A stretch of DNA of 64,000 nucleotides from Martelella radicis (GTDB lineage Bacteria; Pseudomonadota; Alphaproteobacteria; Rhizobiales; Rhizobiaceae), in the NCBI RefSeq assembly GCF_014196625.1, contig NZ_JACIDZ010000001.1, positions 496,001 through 560,000 of the forward strand, written 5' to 3'. Shown piece after piece: positions 27,441 to 39,736 of the stretch. A program made the position numbers and the translations under genes. Numbering within the stretch: position 1 is the stretch's first letter; each line of letters begins with the position of its first letter. The notes under the pieces are model-generated. The model had not been told where the DNA came from, made no database searches, and was given only the letters and a program-made list of their open reading frames with translations.

Positions 27441-28019
27441 ATGCCAGTAACCCTGTTCGATCTGATTGTTGTCGGCGTTGTTCTGTTTTCGGCCCTACTC
27501 GCCATGGTTCGCGGGTTTTCTCGGGAGATCCTCTCACTTCTAGCCTGGGGCCTGTCCGCCGTCATCGCCTATCTGGCCTACCCCTTCCTGGCGCCGACAT
27601 TCGAGGGTTTTCTCGGAGACGCGCGCATGGCCATGGCTGGCGCCTTCGCGGTTGTTTTTCTCATCGCCCTTGTCGTTCTTTCACTGGTGACCACGCGATT
27701 TGCGGACTATATTATCGACAGCCGCGCCGGCGTGCTGGATCGTTCGCTTGGTTTTGTCTTCGGCCTTGTGCGTGGCGTGCTGATTCTCGCGGTCGCGGTC
27801 GCATTCTGGAACTGGCTGGTCGGCGATGCCCAGAGCCCCGACTGGATCAGGAACGCCAAGTCGAAGCCCGCGCTCGACATGCTTGCCGCCAAGCTTGAGT
27901 CCTATCTGCCCGGCGGCAAGGAGATCGAGAGTTCGCTTGAGCGCGATGAGACGCGACTTCTGGCAATGATCGACGGTAACGTCATTTTGAATTTCCGGCC
28001 GGATGTCCGGCCTATCTGA
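27441..28019 (+). CDS. cvpA: CvpA family membrane protein
   Basis: 192 residues with four membrane helices (first about 5-25, last about 95-120) and a polar C-terminal tail. CvpA was named for its requirement in colicin V production, and in several bacteria it matters for envelope stress tolerance; the exact activity is unknown. It sits between radA and purF, matching the widespread cvpA-purF pairing. The gap to purF is 69 bases, so cotranscription is likely. Confidence 0.92.
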   Translation: MPVTLFDLIVVGVVLFSALLAMVRGFSREILSLLAWGLSAVIAYLAYPFLAPTFEGFLGDARMAMAGAFAVVFLIALVVLSLVTTRFADYIIDSRAGVLDRSLGFVFGLVRGVLILAVAVAFWNWLVGDAQSPDWIRNAKSKPALDMLAAKLESYLPGGKEIESSLERDETRLLAMIDGNVILNFRPDVRPI

Positions 28020-28088
28020 TATCTCTAGTACTGTCTGGATGAACCTGCTTTCGGACGAGCCCTGCCCCAGCCATTTCCGGATCACGCG

Positions 28089-29576
28089 ATGACCAGTTTT
28101 GACCACCATGACGATTTCAGCCTGGACGATGATACGCTGCATGAGGAATGCGGCGTCTTCGGCATTCTGGGCCACCCAGACGCGGCGGCGCTGACCGCGC
28201 TCGGCCTGCACGCGCTGCAGCATCGCGGCCAGGAGGCGGCCGGCATCGTCTCCTATGACGGCCAGCAGTTCCGCTCGGAGCGCCATCTCGGCCTTGTCGG
28301 CGATCACTATACCGATCCGGCCATGCTGGAGAGCCTCAAGGGCTCCATGGCCATGGGCCATGTGCGCTATTCGACGACCGGCGGAACGGTGCTGCGCAAT
28401 GTCCAGCCGCTTTTCGCCGAACTCGGCGTCGGCGGCATCGCCATTGCCCATAACGGCAATTTCACCAACGGCCTGTTCATGCGCCGCAAGCTGATCTCCG
28501 ACGGCGCGATCTGTCAGTCGACCTCGGATACCGAGGTCGTTCTGCACCTGATCGCCCGTTCACGCGCCAAGACATCCTCCGACCGCTTCATCGACGCCAT
28601 CGGCCAGATGGAAGGCGGCTACTCGATGATCGCGATGACCCGCACCAAGCTGATCGCCGCGCGCGACCCGACGGGCATCCGCCCGCTGGTGATGGGCGAG
28701 CTGAACGGCAAGCCGATCTTCTGTTCGGAAACCTGCGCGCTCGACATTATCGGCGCCAAGTTCATCCGCGACGTCGAAAACGGCGAAGTCGTCATCTGCG
28801 AGCTTCAGCCCGACGGAACGGTCTCCATCGACAGCCGCAAGCCCGCGCTCAAACAGCCCGAGCGCCTCTGCCTGTTCGAATATGTCTATTTCGCCCGCCC
28901 CGATTCCATCGTCGGCGGCCGCAATGTCTACCAGACGCGCAAGAACATGGGCGTCAATCTCGCGCAGGAGGCTCCGGTCGAAGCCGATGTCGTCGTGCCG
29001 GTGCCCGATGGCGGCACGCCGGCGGCGATCGGCTATGCGCAGGAAAGCGGCATTCCCTTCGAGCTCGGCATCATCCGCAACCATTATGTGGGCCGCACCT
29101 TCATCGAGCCGACGCAGCAGATCCGCGCCTTCGGCGTCAAGCTGAAGCATTCGGCGAACAAGGCGGTGATTGCCGGCGCGCGGGTGGTGCTGATCGACGA
29201 TTCCATCGTGCGCGGCACGACTTCGGTGAAGATCGTGCAGATGCTGCGCGAGGCCGGCGCCAAAGAGGTGCATATCCGCGTTGCCAGCCCGATGATCTAC
29301 CATTCGGACTTTTACGGCATCGACACGCCCGATCGCGACAAGCTGCTTGCCAACAATCACGAGACGCTTGCCGACATGTGCAAGTTCATCGGCGCGGACT
29401 CGCTGCAGTTCCTCTCGATCGACGGGCTCTACATGGCCGTCGGCGGCGAGAAGCGCAATAATGCCCTGCCGCAGTTCACCGATCACCAGTTCACCGGGGA
29501 CTATCCGACCCGCCTGCTCGACAAGGAGCATGAGGGAGAGTTTTCCAAGATCGAGCTTCTGGCCGGCAACGGCTGA
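28089..29576 (+). CDS. purF: Amidophosphoribosyltransferase PurF
   Basis: A 495-residue enzyme that commits PRPP to purine synthesis by adding the glutamine amide nitrogen. An N-terminal propeptide of 20 residues precedes the catalytic Cys21 (HEECGVFGILG), so maturation is expected. The glutaminase half carries GHVRYSTTG and AHNGNFTN. The phosphoribosyltransferase half carries the PRPP loop VVLIDDSIVRGTTS. All key residues are present. Confidence 0.98.
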   Translation: MTSFDHHDDFSLDDDTLHEECGVFGILGHPDAAALTALGLHALQHRGQEAAGIVSYDGQQFRSERHLGLVGDHYTDPAMLESLKGSMAMGHVRYSTTGGTVLRNVQPLFAELGVGGIAIAHNGNFTNGLFMRRKLISDGAICQSTSDTEVVLHLIARSRAKTSSDRFIDAIGQMEGGYSMIAMTRTKLIAARDPTGIRPLVMGELNGKPIFCSETCALDIIGAKFIRDVENGEVVICELQPDGTVSIDSRKPALKQPERLCLFEYVYFARPDSIVGGRNVYQTRKNMGVNLAQEAPVEADVVVPVPDGGTPAAIGYAQESGIPFELGIIRNHYVGRTFIEPTQQIRAFGVKLKHSANKAVIAGARVVLIDDSIVRGTTSVKIVQMLREAGAKEVHIRVASPMIYHSDFYGIDTPDRDKLLANNHETLADMCKFIGADSLQFLSIDGLYMAVGGEKRNNALPQFTDHQFTGDYPTRLLDKEHEGEFSKIELLAGNG

Positions 29577-29603
29577 AGCCTGAACCCATCCGGAGACCAC
29601 ATC

Positions 29604-30347
29604 ATGAGCAAGTCACTCGAAGGCCGGCTGGCGGTCGTCACCGGCGCCTCGCGCGGCATCGGCTATTTTACCGCGCTGGCGCTGGCAAAGCGCGGCGCGC
29701 ATGTCATTGCCTGCGCGCGCACGGTCGGCGGGCTTGAGGAACTGGATGACGCAATCAAGGCTGACGGCAACGGCTCGGCAACGCTGGTGCCGATGGACCT
29801 TGCCGATATGGGCGCGATCGACCGTCTCGGCGGATCGATTTTCACGCGCTGGGAAAAACTTGACATCATGGTCGCCAATGCCGCCGTCCTCGGCGTCGTC
29901 TCGCCGCTCGCCCACCTGGAAGCCAAGGTGTTCGAACAGGTGATGACCGTGAACGTCACGGCGACCTGGCGGCTGATCCGTTCGCTCGAGCCGCTGCTGC
30001 TGCAGTCCGATGCCGGCCGCGCGGTGCTGATCTCCTCCGGCGTTGCCCATACCTGCCGGCCCTTCTGGGGCGCCTATGCCGCCTCCAAGGCCGCCGTCGA
30101 GGCCATGGGGCGCACATGGGCCGCGGAAACCGCGCACACCGCGATCAAGGTGACGAATTTCGATCCCGGCCGCACCCGCACCGCCATGCGCGCGCAGGCA
30201 GCCCCCGGCGAGGACCCGATGACGCTGCCGCATCCAAGCGAAGTGGCGGAAAAGATCGTGCCGCTGGTCAGCCCCGACTTTCAGGAGAGCGGCAAGCTCT
30301 TTGTTTCCCGCGAGGACCGACTGAAGGACTATCGCCTGCCGGAATAG
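29604..30347 (+). CDS. Short-chain dehydrogenase/reductase
   Basis: A 247-residue NAD(P)-dependent oxidoreductase. The cofactor motif TGASRGIGYFTA is at residues 14-25, with a variant NAAV in place of the usual NNAG. The catalytic serine is in LISSGVA, and tyrosine and lysine are in YAASKAAVEAMG. The substrate is unknown. It follows purF by 27 bases on the same strand, an arrangement common in rhizobia, and precedes a DUF1349 gene by 20 bases. Confidence 0.9.
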   Translation: MSKSLEGRLAVVTGASRGIGYFTALALAKRGAHVIACARTVGGLEELDDAIKADGNGSATLVPMDLADMGAIDRLGGSIFTRWEKLDIMVANAAVLGVVSPLAHLEAKVFEQVMTVNVTATWRLIRSLEPLLLQSDAGRAVLISSGVAHTCRPFWGAYAASKAAVEAMGRTWAAETAHTAIKVTNFDPGRTRTAMRAQAAPGEDPMTLPHPSEVAEKIVPLVSPDFQESGKLFVSREDRLKDYRLPE

Positions 30348-30367
30348 GCACGGCACGGAGGAACATC

Positions 30368-30928
30368 ATGGCGCAATGGCTGAACGAACCTGCTGAATGG
30401 TCGGAAGAGAACGGGACGCTGGAACTGGTGACCGACAAGGCTACCGATTTCTGGCGCAAGACTTTCTACGGCTTTACCCGCGACAGCGGCCATGCCCTGC
30501 TTGAGCCGGTCGCCGGCGATTTCTCGGCCAGCGCGACCGTCACCGCCGACTACGAGACGCTCTACGATCAGGCGGGCCTGATCCTGCGCATCGACGAGAC
30601 CCACTGGATCAAGGCGGGCATCGAGTTCACCGACGGGCTGATGCATTTTTCCACCGTCGTCACCCGCGACATCTCGGACTGGTCGGTCATACCGCTGCAT
30701 GATGCGAACCCTCAGACGCCTGTCTCGATCCGCATTACCCGCCATGATGATGCTGTGCGGGTGCAGTTCCATCTGGGCGACGGCCAGTGGCAGATGGCAC
30801 GACTTTGCCCCTTCCCTTCATCTGACGCCCTGATCGGCATGACTGCCTGTACGCCCGAACGGGCGGGCCTGAAAGTGCGGTTTGCCGATTTTACTGTCGG
30901 CGACCCGATTTCGCGCCAGCTGCACTGA
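30368..30928 (+). CDS. DUF1349 domain-containing protein
   Basis: A 186-residue soluble protein starting MAQWLNEPAEWSEENGTLEL with GGAGGA upstream of ATG 30368. The open frame extends back into the SDR gene but is out of phase with it, so I use the ATG. The DUF1349 family has a concanavalin-like beta-sandwich and is suspected of carbohydrate binding; no catalytic function is established. TDKATDFWRKTFYGF and WIKAGIEFTDGLMHFSTVVT are family-like stretches. It probably shares the purF transcript and is tail to tail with the MFS gene, 6 bases apart. Confidence 0.85.
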   Translation: MAQWLNEPAEWSEENGTLELVTDKATDFWRKTFYGFTRDSGHALLEPVAGDFSASATVTADYETLYDQAGLILRIDETHWIKAGIEFTDGLMHFSTVVTRDISDWSVIPLHDANPQTPVSIRITRHDDAVRVQFHLGDGQWQMARLCPFPSSDALIGMTACTPERAGLKVRFADFTVGDPISRQLH

Positions 30929-30934
30929 TAGCTG

Positions 30935-32083
30935 TCAGGCCCTGCGCAGCCGCCACATGAGAATAACACAGACGGCCAGGAAAAGGCCGCCGCAAAGGCT
31001 GACCGCCCCATACCCGAACCCCGCATAGAGACCGCTCATCAGCAGCGGCCCGAAAAACACCGCGCTATAGGTCACGGTGGTGTTCAGGCCGATCAGCGTT
31101 CCGCGCGCTTCGAGCTTGCGTTCGGCGAGAAGCAGGACGGTCAGGTTCAGGCCGAAATGATTGAATATCCCGAGCAGGAAAGTCGCCAGCAGCGATGACC
31201 AATAGGCTTGCGTCGATGGATAGAGCAAGAGATAGACAAGTCCGGATCCGCCCAGCAGGAACGGAAACAGCCTTGCAGGACCGAGCCGGTCGACATGGCG
31301 CGCCAGAATACCGCCGATGCCGAAGCCGATACCGTAGGTCATGACGGCAAGGCTTGCCGCTGCCGCGCTGATGCCGAGCGCATCGCGCATCCTGAGGCCG
31401 AGAAGCGCGTAGGTCCCGTAGAAGACCGTCATGAACAGAAGTCCGGTCGCGAGCATGCTGACAACGCCGCGGACGCGGATCGCCTCGCGGCGCGTGTAAA
31501 CCTTTCCGCGCGCGTTGTCAGGGTTGCCATCACCCGTGACGGCAAAGATCAGACAGGTCAACAGGGCGAGCGTCGCCAGCGCGCCATAAGCAAGGCGCCA
31601 ATCGAGGGCATCGCTCAACATCGCGGAAAGCGGCACACCGACGATCAGCGAAAGCGACCAGCCCGAAAGGACGATGCCAAAGGTTCGCGCCCCCTTCCCC
31701 GGCGGCGCCGCGCGCACTGCCTGCGAGTAGACGGCAGGCAGAAGCACGCCGGTTGCCAGACCGGTTACCGCCTGAAAGAAGGCAAGAACCTGCCATGCCG
31801 GACTCAGGGCAGACCCGGCAAAGCCGGACGCGATCAGCAAGGCGGAGCCGGACAGAACCACGCGCATGGCGTAACGATCGATAACACCGGACAGAAAGAA
31901 GGCGGAAAAGGCTGCCGCCGCGCCAAAGGCAGAGATCGCGCGCGTCACGGCGACCGGCTCCGTGTCGAGCGTCCGCGCGACGTCGCCGAGGATCGGCCCG
32001 AGAACGAAGGAATTCGCGCCGATCAGAAACACGCCGACGACCAGCGCCGCCAGTCGCAGGCGTTGAAGCAGGGAAGATTGCAC
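30935..32083 (-). CDS. MFS transporter
   Basis: 382 residues with about twelve membrane helices and the inter-helix basic motif (GVIDRYAMRVVL after helix 2). It resembles drug/proton or sugar efflux members of the major facilitator superfamily such as the AraJ-like group; the substrate cannot be read from sequence. It follows iolB by 71 bases on the same strand, so it could be expressed with the inositol genes, though its relation to inositol is inference. Confidence 0.82.
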   Translation of the reverse strand: MQSSLLQRLRLAALVVGVFLIGANSFVLGPILGDVARTLDTEPVAVTRAISAFGAAAAFSAFFLSGVIDRYAMRVVLSGSALLIASGFAGSALSPAWQVLAFFQAVTGLATGVLLPAVYSQAVRAAPPGKGARTFGIVLSGWSLSLIVGVPLSAMLSDALDWRLAYGALATLALLTCLIFAVTGDGNPDNARGKVYTRREAIRVRGVVSMLATGLLFMTVFYGTYALLGLRMRDALGISAAAASLAVMTYGIGFGIGGILARHVDRLGPARLFPFLLGGSGLVYLLLYPSTQAYWSSLLATFLLGIFNHFGLNLTVLLLAERKLEARGTLIGLNTTVTYSAVFFGPLLMSGLYAGFGYGAVSLCGGLFLAVCVILMWRLRRA

Positions 32084-32154
32084 GGAAGAGCCTATGCGCG
32101 GTGATTCACTTCAGACCATTATCCGTGATCGCCGGGGACAATCAACCGCGGTCC

Positions 32155-32955
32155 TTACGCCTGCTGCTTTGCGATCCAGTCGTGATCCGGATGGTTCTTG
32201 AAGCGCCATTTGCGCATCGGCCCGGCCATGACATTCAGATAGTACATCTCATAGCCATGCGGCGCGCCGCAGGGATGATGGCCCTTCGGCACCAGAACGA
32301 CTTCGCCGTCATGCACCGCCATGGTCTCGTCCAGTTCTCCGTCCTCGGTGAACACCCGCTGGAAACCGAAGCCCTGGGCGGGATTGAGGCGGTGGTAATA
32401 GGTCTCCTCCAGATAGGTCATATCCGGATAATTGTCCTCGTCATGCCTGTGCGGCGGATAGGACGACCAGTTGCCCGCCGGCGTGAACACTTCGGTTACC
32501 AGAAGACTGTCGGCAATGTCCTTGTCTTCCATCGCGATCGGATGGATGTAACGGGTGTTGGAGCCCTTGCCGCGCTCTTCCAGCCCGATGTCCTCAATGA
32601 CCCTGGCACTGTGACCGCCCTTGCCGGGCGCCGAGCAGACGGCGAGCGTGCAGTCCGTTTCAGCCCTTGCCGACCACTCCGCGTGGTCGGGCACATAAAC
32701 GGCGGCAGGCTTTTCCCGCTCGAACACGTTCATGCGTTTGCCGAGCGTGCCGAAATCCTGGCCGGCCCCTGAAATCGCGGCCTTGCCCTCGACAAGCACC
32801 AGAATGACCTCGCGGTCCTCCGTCTTTTCCGAGACGGTCTCGCCCGCGGCAAGGCGATAGAGCCCGAAGCCGACATAGCCCCAGCCGGCGCTTTCGGGCG
32901 TGATGTCGTGAACCTTGCCATCGGTTCCGTTCGGCTTGACCAGCAATCGGCTCAT
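32155..32955 (-). CDS. iolB: 5-deoxy-glucuronate isomerase IolB
   Basis: A 266-residue cupin-type enzyme that converts 5-deoxy-D-glucuronate to 2-deoxy-5-keto-gluconate, the step after IolD in inositol breakdown. The metal-binding region SSYPPHRHDEDNYPDMTYLEETYYHR is intact, and the second cupin half carries VPKGHHPCGAPHGYEMYYLNVMAGP. Length is normal. It is the last iol enzyme of the run, 22 bases after iolE. Confidence 0.96.
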   Translation of the reverse strand: MSRLLVKPNGTDGKVHDITPESAGWGYVGFGLYRLAAGETVSEKTEDREVILVLVEGKAAISGAGQDFGTLGKRMNVFEREKPAAVYVPDHAEWSARAETDCTLAVCSAPGKGGHSARVIEDIGLEERGKGSNTRYIHPIAMEDKDIADSLLVTEVFTPAGNWSSYPPHRHDEDNYPDMTYLEETYYHRLNPAQGFGFQRVFTEDGELDETMAVHDGEVVLVPKGHHPCGAPHGYEMYYLNVMAGPMRKWRFKNHPDHDWIAKQQA

Positions 32956-32977
32956 CTCGGTTCTCCTCGTCTTCTCT

Positions 32978-33871
32978 CTACTTCAGTCCGGCTTGCTCGG
33001 CCGCCGCCTTCAGCGCCTTCAGCCCCAAGCTCTGGTATTTGAACGGATTGCGAACGGCGGGGTCCTGCTCGGCCTCGATCACGATCCAGCCGGAATAGCC
33101 ATGTTCCGCGGCGATCTTCAGCACGGGCGTGAAATCGACGATCCCCTCTTCGTCGCCCGGCACGGTAAAGACGCCCCGCCGCACGCCCTCCAGGAAGCTC
33201 AGCCCCTCGTCCCAGACCTGCTTCATGATTTCACCGCGTACATTCTTGGCGTGGATATGCCGGACGCGGCCCATATGGCGGCGCGCCAGCGCTTGCGGAT
33301 CGCCGCCGCCGAAGGTCGCGTGGCCGGTGTCGAGCAGCAGATACACATCCGGCCCCGTCAGCGCCATCAGCCGGTCGATCTCGGATTCGCTCTGAATGAT
33401 CGTACCCATATGATGGTGATAGACGAGCGCGATGCCATCCTCGGCGCAATAGGCCCCGATCGCATCGAGCTTTGCGGCAAATCCGTCCCAGGCGGCATCA
33501 TCCAGCACGGGTCGGGTGTTCAGGGCAGCGCCGTCATTGCCGTGAATGGCGTTCGATGTCTCGCAGACGATGCAGACCTTTGAGCCCTGCGATTTCAGCA
33601 AGTCGAGGTGCGGGCGGATCGCGGCCTTCTCGTCTTCGACCGAATGCGTAAGCAGGTTGAGCGAGTGCCAACCCGAGACGAATTTGAGGCCATGGGCGGA
33701 GAGTACGGCCGAAAGCGCTTCCGGTTCGGTCGGGAACTTGTGGCCCTTCTCGATACCGTCAAAGCCGATCTCGGCGGTTTCGGACAGGCAGGTTTCAAGC
33801 GGGATGTCAGCACCGAGGCTCTGGTCGTCATCATTGGACCAGGCAATCGGATTGGTTCCGAAGAGGATCAT
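32978..33871 (-). CDS. iolE: myo-inosose-2 dehydratase IolE
   Basis: A 297-residue TIM-barrel enzyme of the xylose-isomerase-like superfamily that dehydrates 2-keto-myo-inositol. Metal-ligand stretches are visible: [11 protein letters not shown] (Glu), LVYHHHMGT (His), [10 protein letters not shown] (Asp/His) and [10 protein letters not shown] (Glu). It sits between iolD (29 bases upstream) and iolB on the same strand, in pathway order. Confidence 0.96.
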   Translation of the reverse strand: MILFGTNPIAWSNDDDQSLGADIPLETCLSETAEIGFDGIEKGHKFPTEPEALSAVLSAHGLKFVSGWHSLNLLTHSVEDEKAAIRPHLDLLKSQGSKVCIVCETSNAIHGNDGAALNTRPVLDDAAWDGFAAKLDAIGAYCAEDGIALVYHHHMGTIIQSESEIDRLMALTGPDVYLLLDTGHATFGGGDPQALARRHMGRVRHIHAKNVRGEIMKQVWDEGLSFLEGVRRGVFTVPGDEEGIVDFTPVLKIAAEHGYSGWIVIEAEQDPAVRNPFKYQSLGLKALKAAAEQAGLK

Positions 33872-33900
33872 GATTTCACCCTTTCAAAGGCAAAAGGAAC

Positions 33901-35729
<1,829 letters not shown>

Positions 35730-35733
<4 letters not shown>

Positions 35734-37661
35734 AACGCCTCATCTCTTTCATGCTGTCCTGCAGCCTGCCGTGCCTCGTCCCAATAGCGGCAGAAGCTGC
35801 GGTATTTGTTCGTCATCTCCGCGACGGCCTCATCATCGCCAATTGCGCCTGAAAGCCAGGCACGGGCCGCGTCAGCGAAGATCGAACGACCGACGGCGAA
35901 CCCCTTGACCAGCGGAAAACGCGCGGCTTCGGCAAAGCTGGCCGCCAGTTCCTCTTCCGGCGCATCGAGGCCGAGCACGACGATGCCGCGCGTGTGGCGG
36001 TCATTGCGCTCGATCGCCGCGCACACATTGGCCCATGCGGCTTTCGATGTCAGTGGCTCCAGCTTCCACCAGTCGGGATAGATGCCGATCTCGTAAAGAC
36101 GCTCGATCACCCGCGCGGCGCTCATATCATCCGTCTCGCCATGCTTTGATGACACGACCTCCATCAGGAATTCCAGCCGGTTTCGGCGCGCGGCGGCAAA
36201 GAGCCGCGTCAGCGTCGCCTCCTGCTCGACCTTCAGCGCCGCATCGTCATCGGGGTGATAGAAGCACAGAACCTTGACCACATGTTCGGCGGGCCATTCG
36301 GCAAGCCCGCCCATGTCCTCGCCAAGCTCCGGCTCGAGCGTGAGCGGACGCGAACCCGGCCATTCCGTCGGCCGCCCGATCCAGAGGCCGGTTCCGGCGG
36401 CCTTGTAAAGCGATGAACGGCCAATCCGGCTGTCGCAGAGAATACCGTAGCCCGGCCTGCCGTCGGCCACATCCAGAGCCGCCCTCAGGCAGAGCTCCTT
36501 GAACGCGCCCAGCCTTTGGGCCGGAACGCCGCATTCCGCGACCATGTCTTCAAGCTGGATCCGGTGGTCGAAGGCAAAGACCCGCATTTCCGGCCAGTCG
36601 CCGTGCCTGTTGGTCGACCAATGAAGCTGTTCCAGCGCCTTGTCCTTGCGCAGCGCCAGCATGGTTGAGCCATGCTCAAGGAAATATTCAAGTTCCGTCA
36701 GGCTCGGATAGGCTGGCGTGCAGCCATGACGGGAGACGGCGAAGGCTCCGCAAGCATTGGCGATCGTCAGGCTTTCGGCCCAGTTCCGATCCGTCAGCCA
36801 TCCCTTCAGGAGCCCGGCCATGAAGCCATCGCCGGCGCCCAAAACATTGAAGACCTCGATGCGGAAGCTTCTGCCCGCAACGCCGCCATCGATATCATCC
36901 GGAATAGCCCCCTCGAAGGCCGAAGCGCCGGCCGCGCCGCGCTTCAGCACCAGCGTTGCGTCGCTCACCTTGCGCACCTTCTTCAGCGCCTCAAGCGTAT
37001 CCGTCGTGCCGCCGGCAATGTGGAACTCCTCTTCCGTGCCGACGATGAGATCGAACAGATGCAGCGTCGACTGAAGCTTGGCGGTCACTTTCTCGGACGC
37101 AATGAAGCGGTTCTCACCGTCGCCGTGACCGGAAAGGCCCCAGAGGTTCGGTCGGTAGTCGATGTCGAGCGCGTTGCGGGCGCCGTGCTTGCGGGCAAGG
37201 TCAAGCGCCTTCAGCACAGCCGCCTCGGTCTGCGGGTTGGAAAGATGCGTGCCGGTGGCGACCAGCGAACGCGAGCGCGCGATCAGCGCCTCGTCGATAT
37301 CGTCTTCGCAGAGCGCCATGTCGGCGCAGTTCTCACGATAGAAAATCAGCGGAAACTGCTCCTCATCCCGAATGCCCAGGATCACCAGTGCGGAAAGCCG
37401 TTCCGGATCGGTGATCACGCCGGTCACGTCGACGCCTTCCTTCGCCAGTTCCTCGCGGATGAAGCGGCCCATATGCTCGTCGCCGACACGGGTGATCAGC
37501 CCGGACTTCAGGCCGAGACGCGCCGCGCCCGTCGCCATATTGGTCGGCGAGCCGCCGAGATATTTCTCGAAGGACAGCATATCCTCCAGCCGACCGCCGA
37601 CCTGCGCGCCGTAAAGGTCGACCGAGGAACGGCCGATCGTGAGACAATCGAGTTCATGCAT
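35730..37661 (-). CDS. iolC: Bifunctional 5-dehydro-2-deoxygluconokinase / DUF2090 aldolase-like protein (IolC)
   Basis: 643 residues. The first 320 are a PfkB-type sugar kinase (GGSPTNMATGAARLGL; catalytic end NVLGAGDGFMAGLLKGWL) that phosphorylates 2-deoxy-5-keto-gluconate. Residues about 330-635 are a DUF2090 domain (MRVFAFDHRIQLEDM) related to the aldolase step (IolJ-like), so one polypeptide may perform two consecutive reactions. This fusion is common in proteobacterial iol clusters. It follows the ABC ATPase gene by 3 bases. Confidence 0.95.
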
Positions 37662-37664
37662 GCT

Positions 37665-38444
<780 letters not shown>

Positions 38445-38446
38445 CT

Positions 38447-39592
38447 CTAGCGTTCTCCCGTGATGCGACGGCGGATATAGGTGTTGAGAATGACGGCGAG
38501 CAGCAGGATGACGCCGAGGAACACGCGGAACAGCGAGCTTTCGACGCCTGCGAAGAACAGGCCCTGCTGGACGACGCCGAAGATCAGCGCGCCAAGCGCC
38601 GCACCGATGACGGAACCGTACCCGCCGGTGAGCAGCGCCCCGCCGATGACCACGGAAATGATCGCCTCGAACTCCTTCAGCAGGCCGCGGTCGGCCGCCG
38701 CCGAGCCGAACTCCATCACCTGGCAGGTGGCGAAGATGGTGGCGCAGAAGGCCGTCAGCATGAACATCAGGATCTTCACCCGGTTGACCGGCACGCCGAC
38801 ATAACGCGCGGCCTGGGCATCGCCGCCGGCGGCGAAGATCCAGTTACCGAATTTGGTGCGCACCAGAAGAAAATGGCCGAGCGCGATCAGAATCAGCGCC
38901 CAGACCATCAGCATCGGAATGCCGTCGACGACGGGTTGCCCGGCGCGCGGGCCGGCAACGAAGGTCGCGATCATGTCATTGTCGGCAAGCCAGCGGAAGA
39001 AACCGCCGAACACCTTGCCGCCAAAGAGCGCGGCGACGACATCGCCTTCCGATGCCTCGCGCACGCCGCCGATGATCGTCTTGCCGGTGGTCGAGATGGC
39101 GATGAAGATCGTCAGCCCGCGCAGGATGAACAGGAAGGCGAGCGTAACGATGAAGGACGGCAGGCCGGTGCGGATCACCAGGAAGCCGTTCAGCGCGCCG
39201 ATGGCGACCGCGACGGCAAAGGCGGTGATGATCGCAAGCCAGGCGGGCCAGCCCCATTGCACGGTCAAAAGCGCGATGATGATGCCGGAAAAGCCGATCA
39301 TCGAACCGATCGACAGGTCGAATTCGCCCGCAATCATCAACAGGCAGGCGCCGACGGCGATGATGGCGAACTGGGCCGAGACCGTGCCCCAGTTGATGAA
39401 GCCTTCGGCTGAAAACATGCCGCTGTCGCCGGCGATCATGGCAAACAGCAGAAAAACGAGAATGGTGCCGCAGATGGAGCCGAGCTCCGGCCGGATCAGC
39501 GCCTTGCGCCAGCGCGGCACGGGGCGCATGCGCTCTTCGAGGATCAGCTCCTCGATCGGCCGGTGCGGCTTTTGTTCGTGGGATTTGGACAT
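38447..39592 (-). CDS. Sugar (inositol) ABC transporter permease
   Basis: A 381-residue inner-membrane protein with about ten helices and the CUT2 (RbsC/FrcC-like) permease pattern: AGEFDLSIGSMIGFSG, NGFLVIRTGLPSFIVTLA and FGSAAADRGLLKEFEAI followed by ALLTGGYGSVIGAALGA. A hydrophilic N-terminal extension of about 40 residues precedes the first helix. It is paired with the ATPase gene downstream and the binding-protein gene upstream. Inositol as substrate is inferred from the operon. Confidence 0.93.
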   Translation of the reverse strand: MSKSHEQKPHRPIEELILEERMRPVPRWRKALIRPELGSICGTILVFLLFAMIAGDSGMFSAEGFINWGTVSAQFAIIAVGACLLMIAGEFDLSIGSMIGFSGIIIALLTVQWGWPAWLAIITAFAVAVAIGALNGFLVIRTGLPSFIVTLAFLFILRGLTIFIAISTTGKTIIGGVREASEGDVVAALFGGKVFGGFFRWLADNDMIATFVAGPRAGQPVVDGIPMLMVWALILIALGHFLLVRTKFGNWIFAAGGDAQAARYVGVPVNRVKILMFMLTAFCATIFATCQVMEFGSAAADRGLLKEFEAIISVVIGGALLTGGYGSVIGAALGALIFGVVQQGLFFAGVESSLFRVFLGVILLLAVILNTYIRRRITGER

Positions 39593-39673
39593 CAGATTGT
39601 CTCCGCCGCGTAGGCAATGGTTCCCCGCGCCGGCGGCGCGTTTTCGCTGCCTGCCGTACCGGGCGTCTCAGGA

Positions 39674-39719
39674 GACCGGCGGTTGCCGGTCAGGACGCCG
39701 CGCGGCAAGTCCGCGCGGC
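39674..39719 (-). other. Two hairpins between the binding-protein and permease genes
   Basis: Two inverted repeats lie in this 144-base gap. GACCGG/CCGGTC spans 39674-39691, and a perfect 9-bp stem GCCGCGCGG/CCGCGCGGC with a 5-base loop spans 39697-39719. Stem-loops after a binding-protein gene commonly protect that mRNA part or reduce read-through, giving more binding protein than membrane parts. No T-run is present. Confidence 0.6.
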
Positions 39720-39736
39720 ATCGCCATTGTCAAACG